A stretch of DNA of 64,000 bases from Todiramphus chloris collaris. Taxonomy: Eukaryota > Chordata > Aves > Coraciiformes > Alcedinidae. The notes under the pieces were generated by a model, which saw only the letters and a program-made list of their open reading frames with translations, ran no database searches and was not told the origin of the DNA. The stretch spans positions 3,756,453 through 3,820,452 of the forward strand of contig JANVCC010000130.1 of the NCBI GenBank assembly GCA_025345505.1, read 5' to 3'. Made by a program: the position numbers and the translations under genes. Below are positions 57,363 through 64,000 of this stretch, one piece after another. Positions within the stretch are counted from its first letter, which is position 1. Each line of letters starts with the position of its first letter.

Positions 57363-60300
57363 CCCCCCCCCCCCCCCCCCCATATGCTAGTGTGAAATAT
57401 AAAACCTCCTTTCGAGAGGAGTACTATTGTTATACAAATGTTGATTTTCAAAATACCATTTCTAATTTAACTCTTTTCAACTTACAGCTCTAATGTAAAA
57501 TGGAATTTAGCTGGTATTTCATTTGGGAAAAAAAATCCGTTTCATGACAAGTTTCACTTTTCTGATTCCCACCAATGTAATTAGTTGTCATTTTTCAAAA
57601 GCTCTGAAAGTGCTTCTGGATTAGCCACCTTTGTGAAATTTTGAATTGTCAGTCTCCTCCTCGGTTGAATTCTGGTCTAAACTTTGCTGCTATCAGAGCG
57701 GGTTACAAAACAGGTCACAACTCCTTGAACATTATCCAGAAGCTGATATTTCATTTAGTAGAGCACATACAAAGTACAACATGACCCGTGTATAGCACCA
57801 CTGCTACACTAGTGGAAGGTCAACAGTATTCCGGAAGGATCAGAGGAATTCAGATCAACAAAACAATTGCAGACTGTTTTAAAAATAAACATATATGAAT
57901 GAGGGCTGTTGGGTTTTGCCAGTGCCTCACCACTGCATCCTGCACGTTGTGTTATGATTTGCACATCAGTGTCTGGTCTATTGATTTTTAATTGAGGAAA
58001 CATTTCTTAAGTGTTCACAAACCTTTGAGTAAAAAACGAAAGCGATAAATTAAGCCAGACCCTGAGTGAGTACCACAGTAAATTAGTAAAGCTGGTGTGT
58101 ACATATAGTGTATTTCCCCCCTGGAATTTAATTCAGAAGAATGAGCTGGGGCTCAGTGCTGATCCACTGGCACGAATGCGAAGTCTGAGCATCTGCTTCC
58201 CTTTCTGCATCCTCACTGGGGCACATGTTTTTATTGATAGACAGAACCACACATTTTTATTCAGGAAGAACAGCCCTCCTGATACTGTGCAGGAAGAATC
58301 TTCCCTGCTTCGTTGGTGTGTTGGTATAAATTATTGATTTGAGTTGGAAATTCTTTCTTTCAGCTAAAATCAATAAATAATACCGTACCAAAGAACTGTT
58401 TAGCTGCTTTGTTTTCTTTCACATCTTTCAGTTCCTGTCTTTTGTTTTGTATTGTCTTTAAACCACTTTTATTAAACTCCTCCAGTGTAGCTGTAGACAG
58501 TTAAGAATAGTGTCTCATGTAAGATGACATGTACATAAACAGTGGGCTATACACTACATTCCTACACTACTCTTTCAAATGATCATCCAAGATGAGGAAA
58601 GGCAAAAAAGCAACTCCCAGTGTCTCCAATTACAGTCCTGTTTGGAAATGAGTCTGACTGTCGTGACAGGCTTATGTTTGCCTGTGCTATAGGCTTGGGA
58701 AATGGAAGAGATGAATGCAGTTTAGGACCTAACATCAACATGCAGATAAAAGCTTTGAGACAGACTTTGTTCAGTATTGTTCATTACTGGTTAATTGTCA
58801 CCTGTTTTACTGTTGTGACATTTTCTTGGGTAATGGCTTGGTAACATCACTGTGGTTTTCAATCATGTGTTTTGGCTAGGCAGCCTTTTTAAAGGCATGG
58901 TATGTACCTGGGATTCAGAAATCAGAGTGGGAGTTACAAAAGTTTAAGGTCAGGATGTAGACAAGGAAAGATTCAATTAACATTACACGGTGGGAAGTCT
59001 GGGTGAGAATGAGTTGTAAATTGGTTAAGTATTCTTAAGAACAAAAGTAAAAACAAAGAATCTCACAAAACAGTGGAATTCCAGCAAAATTCACTTGACT
59101 GAAACAGACCTTTAAAAAATGTACTAACTAAATGATGACCTCGTTATTATGCAGTACAGCAGTACATTTATTTTCTCTAGAGTCTTTTAAGAGAAAACAT
59201 TTCTCAAGACCACTAGCAAAATAAGACAACTTGGTCATGTTGTGCTTAGAAACTCGTAATTCTAACTTTTATGGTCAAAGGAGACTAGTGTAACAACCTA
59301 TAGAGAGCAGATTATGGAGCATCACCCAGCAGTCCCTGTATCAGACTCAGGGAAGTGCAGCCTGTCAATGAGAGCGATGCAGCAGAATGGAGTATTCTGA
59401 AGGGCACTAAGCTGTCCAGCTGGAAATTTATACCAGCAAAAGCCAGTTCCCACTTAACTATCGTGAAAAGCTTTGCAGGCATTATCAGGTGTGCCGTTTA
59501 AATAAGTTATGTATGCCATTTGTCCACTGCCTGGAGTCCTTGAAAGGCATTTTGCTGCATTTCTTGCTAGGCAAGTATTCCATTTTTAAAAGGCTGTCCT
59601 AAATCTTGAGTGCTGATGAATTGGAGTTTCCTGATTAATAGGTTTCCAGTATGTTGCAAAAAGGCAAAAAAAAAACCCCAAAAGGTATTTTTCTCTATTT
59701 ATTATTTGAACAATCAAAAGCCAAAAGCCTTCACGTTCTTTTTAGATCTTTTTTCATCAATTTGTGTTTCTAATTCAGCTGTATGTTTCAGGCTGATAAT
59801 AACATTTGTTTCAATAACAGATAAAAAGAAAATAATGTACCAGGTGTAGACTAGTAAAGGTAATATTTCATACCTAAGAAAAAAATACTATATAATCTTG
59901 GATGTCATCACAGTCATTCAGAAATGCAGGAAAAAGCTATTAATGTTAACTAAGAATGCATGTTTGCTGGTGTAAGTACATCGTTCCATTCTGCTGCAAA
60001 GCTTAGGGAGATAGTAGAAGGGGGAAATCATTTTCTCTGATTACAATGATGCAGAATTTTATTCTGTATAAATATTAATAGAAAAAAAAAATCTAGTAAT
60101 GTGGATTTGGAAGGGAAAAAAAGGTAATCATGTTGCATAGTCTGCTCTTCCTAATTTTTAATAGAATATCTGGCTAGTCTGCATAGGTTCATTTCCCTTT
60201 GTATTTACTGAAGAGTTTTTGTAATCAGTCCTTGCTGTATTTTTGGGTGGCATATTTCTAGGCCATTCTCTGTAAATTACCCAAAATGCTTACATGAATT

Positions 60301-60879
60301 TGATTAGTCTGGGTTTGATTTACGTTTGTATGTGAGATCTTTTGTTGTCATTTTCATCAATAGCATTGTAACTGCTGGAAGTTTGTAAAAATATACATTG
60401 ATACAACCCATTATAAAAATAATTTAATGGCATTTGAGATACTGCTGAAACATACACAAATTAGTACTTTAAATGATGGTTTTGTCCAAAAATGTTCTTT
60501 TGGTTTTCCACAGCAATCCTGTGTCTCTCCCTTGTTCTCTCCTTACTCCCTACACATAGTAAATCCCAGTTCTATCTATGTGTCATCTTTTTGCCCTTTT
60601 CCTGACTGTGTTTTCTTCTAGTCAATGCAAATGTTCATCTAAGTCGGTATTCCCTTGGTCTATCACTTTTAAGCCTTTTTAAAATCTAACTGCCTTGCAA
60701 AAATTTGGGGAACATTTTCCTAAACAAGAGATAAAGTATCTGTGGGTCTGTATACCTTTCCCTTCTACAAGCTTACTGAAGATTGCTCTAGTATGTTAGT
60801 GTGTGCGAATAGCTTGACCCAAAGGGTAAATTGGGCACTAGACACTGTTTAAAGTTCAGACCCCTATCCTATAAGTAGG

Positions 60880-60946
60880 TCCACATGGACAGATCCGTGC
60901 AACCGCTCAAAGCTTCCATTAGATGAAGTCCCATTGTCCATGTGGA
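60880..60946. repeat. Inverted-repeat ancient element
   Basis: TCCACATGGACA (60880-60891) and TGTCCATGTGGA (60935-60946) are perfect 12-bp inverted arms around a 43-bp loop. They lie in a block starting CAGACCCCTATCCTATAAG that resembles an old dispersed amniote repeat. Confidence 0.45.
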
Positions 60947-61278
60947 TTTTCCTGCAGCATCAATGCTTTAGGCAGAGAAGATGGTGTTGATTTCACCTAG
61001 CTTTAAGTATCTGAGTTATGGATCTGTGTATCTAAGCTAGGGCCATCTTAGGCTCCTTGTATTCAGCAGAGAGAAGCAGGCATATCTAGCGTATCTGTTC
61101 AGAAAGAGACATCAACATAGATGAGACAGTTAGAAATATTTGCTGCTTTCCACAGCATATAAAGCGTCCCCAGTCTGTCTCACTTAGAGATAGGTATCTG
61201 CATTTGATCAGATGAACCCAGGCAAAGAGCCGCAGATAGAGACAGAGCCTTTTCTTATTCTCACCCTTCCTCTTTCAG

Positions 61279-61557
61279 GCTCCAGATGCTTGAAGCCATC
61301 TGCAAACACTGGGAAGGTCCAATCAGCCTGGCACTCTATCTTTCTGATGCAGAAGCCCAGCAATTTCTGCGCTACGCCCAGGGCTCGGAAGTACTTATGA
61401 GCCGCCACAATGTTGGCTACCATATTGTGTACAAGGAGGGACAGTTCTATCCCGTGAATCTCCTAAGGAATGTGGCCATGAAGCATATCAGCACACCATA
61501 CATGTTTCTTTCCGACATTGACTTCTTGCCCATGTATGGACTCTACGAGTACCTCAG
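61279..61557 (+). CDS. LARGE1: LARGE1 internal exon F (about residues 484-577, GT49 domain with SDID metal-binding motif)
   Basis: This 279-bp exon follows CCTTCCTCTTTCAG (AG at 61277-61278) and ends at CTCAG/GTAAAA (donor 61558). Its first base completes Arg484; it then encodes 92 full codons and leaves in phase 2. The product starts [20 protein letters not shown]. It passes through a conserved [15 protein letters not shown] region and a [12 protein letters not shown] segment, and reaches [20 protein letters not shown]. Counting from exon A with no gaps puts the SDID aspartates (61514-61516 and 61520-61522) exactly at human D563 and D565. These bind Mn2+ and are needed for glucuronyltransferase activity in LARGE1. 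That numbering match is good evidence that the six exons carry no indels relative to human. The final exons of the GT49 domain are beyond the window. Confidence 0.98.
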
Positions 61558-64000
61558 GTAAAAGGAAAGTGGAAGGATTCCACCCCATCAGCCGCATTTT
61601 CAACCCCTCCACACCCCACCCTCCCTACATACTCCCATAACAACGCAGTTTCAGCAGGGCTGAAAGAGGCAGCTTACAGATTTTTAAGGTGTGACAATGC
61701 CAAGCAAGGCATTAACTATTTTTAGAGTAGAGGAAGGGGCTGTAACTGAAAGTAAAGCAATATGGTTATGAAAGAAAAAACTCAGGTCTAAATGTGAGAG
61801 CCCTGTTAGCCACCAGAGTAATTCCCTCAGAGCATCAGTGGAATCAATTTGAAAATTGAACTAAGTACTATTAAATGTGCAAGAGCATCCTGTATTAGCA
61901 GAGATGTGAACCAGGTGATTTCCCTAAACATCCGTGGTTCCTAATGTCAGTGACAGAAAAAACATGCAAAGCATTACTGAACTTGTTGTCCATGTGACAT
62001 ACTCTTAATCCAGTTCCACATCTTGAAAAGAGGATGATAGTCTAACTAGCTCAAAAAAATTACTGTAATGCCAGCACTTGTCAAGGCAAAATAATTAACA
62101 TAAGGAAACTGGAAAGAGTAACCTCAGTGTGTATTGTATCATAATGGATGTGAGCAGGTTGGGCTGAGCAAACTACAGACCTCTGATCCATTAACTGAGT
62201 CTTTTTTATTAAAGACCTTTTTTCCCCTGCAGTCTGGTCATCTGAGGACAAAGCATAGAGCAAGGAGGACACCGTGTGGCCAGACAGGAGGATTTCAATG
62301 CCTTAGTCCTGACCAGTTTTGCTTTTCATCTCTGTTCACAATTTGGTAAAAGCTGGTCAAAGTGTTCTACAGAGAGTCTGCCTGTAGGTGATCCCTTTCA
62401 GTCCTTAGGCCTGAGGTTTTGGAGTGTAAAGGGAAATGCACCTTCTGGTATTGTAAACCTATGGAGGGATTCCTTTGTTTCAGGCTTAGCAACTCAGTGA
62501 ACATCTCGCTTCTCCCTTATGTGGAGAATTAATTGCCTTTTCAATTTCTGCTTCTGTGTAGAGGGACACATTCACCATTCAAAGGGCTGGAACACCTCTT
62601 CTGACAAGAAAGGCTGAGAGAGTTGGGGTTATTCTGCTTGAAGTAAAAAAGGTGTTGCGGAGACCTGATGGCAGCCTTTCAATACTTATGAGACGGGCAC
62701 AAAGTTTTTAGCAGGACAGGATAAAGGGTAATGGTTTTAAACTAAAAGAGGATAGATTTAGATTAGAAAAAACTGTTTAGAGCGAGGGTGGTGAAACACT
62801 GGAACAGCTTGCCCAGAGAGGATTCCATCCTGGGAAACATTCACGGTCCAGTTGGGCAGGGTTCTGAGCAACCTGATCTAGTTGCAGATGTCCCTGCTCA
62901 TTTCAAGTGGACGTGGACCTTTAAAGGTCCCTTCCAACCCAAACTATTCTATGATTCTATAGCTTTTAAGACACTGGTTTTCAATAATATCATTGAAATT
63001 TTATTGTACTGTGTCATCTTGTTTCTCACTTATTTTAGGGATATTTCTTTTTCGACTTGTGCTATGAGAACTCCAAAATAATTCCATCCCTTTCACACAT
63101 TAGCTGTCTCAAGATAAGTGTAGGGACAGTTGTTAGCCTCTCTGTTCTTTGACGTTAGTGTTGCATACTGTTACATTTCTTCAGATCGATGCTGGACACA
63201 GTAAGGGTAGCAGCTGTTGATACTGGCATGTAGGACAAAAAAAGCAACTTGCTCCTCCATGCTGCTGCTTAGTGCACTGTTGGGAGCCAGGACTGAAAGG
63301 AAGAAGAGAGACGGCAGAATGATGTACCACAATATACTCAAGATATTACAACCATAGAAATAACTCTTGTATGGTGATATTGTATTATAGAACTAAATGT
63401 ACAGTGATGCCACCACCTTTTAAAAAAAAAACAACAACAAACCGGATTCGCATTGAAGGCTGTTACATCTGAGACCTTCTGTTACTCTACGAGCCTTTTG
63501 TGAGACCCAGACCACCTTAACTCAGAGTGCAGGTCTCTGTTGCCTGGGAGTATTGAAAATGCTAATCTGCTACTACCAGCTCTTTAAAAAGGGATTGGAT
63601 ATTTTGCCTGTGAACTAGAGGCTTTTGTTGCTTTTTCAGTAATGATTTTTCTGAGCAAAATAGCAGGGAGGAGCAGTGAGATTATTTTAAATATGGATAC
63701 CCTGTATCTTTCTGCATTGACTGTTCCCACTGCCTCTGCACGTAGCTGATTAGTGCTATCTGTTTGAATGGCAGCAATTGTTAGAGAGGCATACAAACAT
63801 TTTCATCTTCATTTCCTCAGCTAGAACAACCATAAGCAAATAGAAATAGCATGGTGTTTCAGACATCTCTTTGTACATGATGATGTACAGACAAGTCCTT
63901 CTCACTGTGAGTCTGGTGATTTACATATATTGTATATTGTGTCTCTACAGACAATATAGTCTCAGAAAGAAAAGACTGTTGAAAAACACGTTCAATATAT
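61558..64000 (+). other. LARGE1: LARGE1 intron downstream of exon F (partial)
   Basis: Begins with a GTAAAA donor and runs off the window. It contains a plus-strand CR1 3' portion at 62.58-62.96 kb. The next LARGE1 exon, expected to begin with Lys-Ser-Val codons after the split Arg577, was not found. Confidence 0.85.
62576..62960 (+). mobile_element. CR1 LINE 3' portion, plus strand
   Basis: About 385 bp carrying the end of CR1 ORF2 and the 3' UTR. GGCTGAGAGAGTTGGGGTTA, GGAGACCTGATGGCAGCC, AATGGTTTTAAACTAAAAGA and GAAACACTGGAACAGCTTGC (encoding the HWNSLPRE motif of the ORF2 C-terminus) occur in order. They are followed by TTTAAAGGTCCCTTCCAACC and ATTCTATGATTCTAT. Frame breaks are present. 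It is the best-preserved CR1 in the window, so probably the youngest of the four. An apparent 97-aa ORF at 62788-63081 is this element and not a gene. Confidence 0.9.

Noticed and set aside
57137..57493. ORFs through the N gap (Gly- or Pro-rich ends)
   Set aside because: Produced by poly-C/poly-G and unknown bases; not evidence of coding.
61208..61423. 71-aa ORF on the minus strand over exon F
   Set aside because: Antisense shadow of the conserved LARGE1 exon; no domain and no splice signals on that strand.
62788..63081. 97-aa ORF starting MVKHWNSLPRE
   Set aside because: The C-terminal motif of CR1 ORF2; part of the 5'-truncated, frame-broken CR1 at 62576-62960.

Overview
This is vertebrate nuclear DNA, almost certainly avian. 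The evidence is large introns with GT-AG splice sites, CR1 LINE fragments, two LTRs of the avian ERVL type, worn MIR/L2-like relics, and one 100-N assembly gap inside a poly-C run. No bacterial or phage gene structure, CRISPR array, tRNA or rRNA was seen.

The only gene I can support is LARGE1, the bifunctional xylosyl/glucuronyltransferase that builds matriglycan on alpha-dystroglycan. It lies on the + strand. Six consecutive internal coding exons are present: 15685-15789, 32931-33043, 34550-34675, 44582-44737, 55859-56022 and 61279-61557. All have consensus splice sites and compatible phases, and they join into one open frame of 943 nt. By length matching to human LARGE1 (numbering recalled, not searched) they cover about residues 263-577. 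That is the C-terminal half of the GT8 xylosyltransferase domain and the first half of the GT49 glucuronyltransferase domain, including its SDID metal-binding motif. The start of the gene (membrane anchor, coiled coil, first DxD motif) lies upstream of the window and the last exons lie downstream.

The rest is intron: at least 15.7 kb, then 17.1, 1.5, 9.9, 11.1 and 5.3 kb, and at least 2.4 kb. These carry four CR1 pieces (28.7 and 62.7 kb on +; 22.6 and 35.8 kb on -). They also carry two ERVL-type solo LTRs in opposite orientation (9.8-10.5 kb on -, 56.1-56.8 kb on +). The second LTR starts 75 bp after an exon. The remaining features are several MIR/L2-like and palindromic ancient repeats, microsatellites and homopolymer tracts.

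I found no previously undescribed system. The points most worth checking are the LTR beside the 55.9 kb exon, the inverted LTR pair, the non-B DNA motifs and the dispersed hairpin-type ancient repeats.
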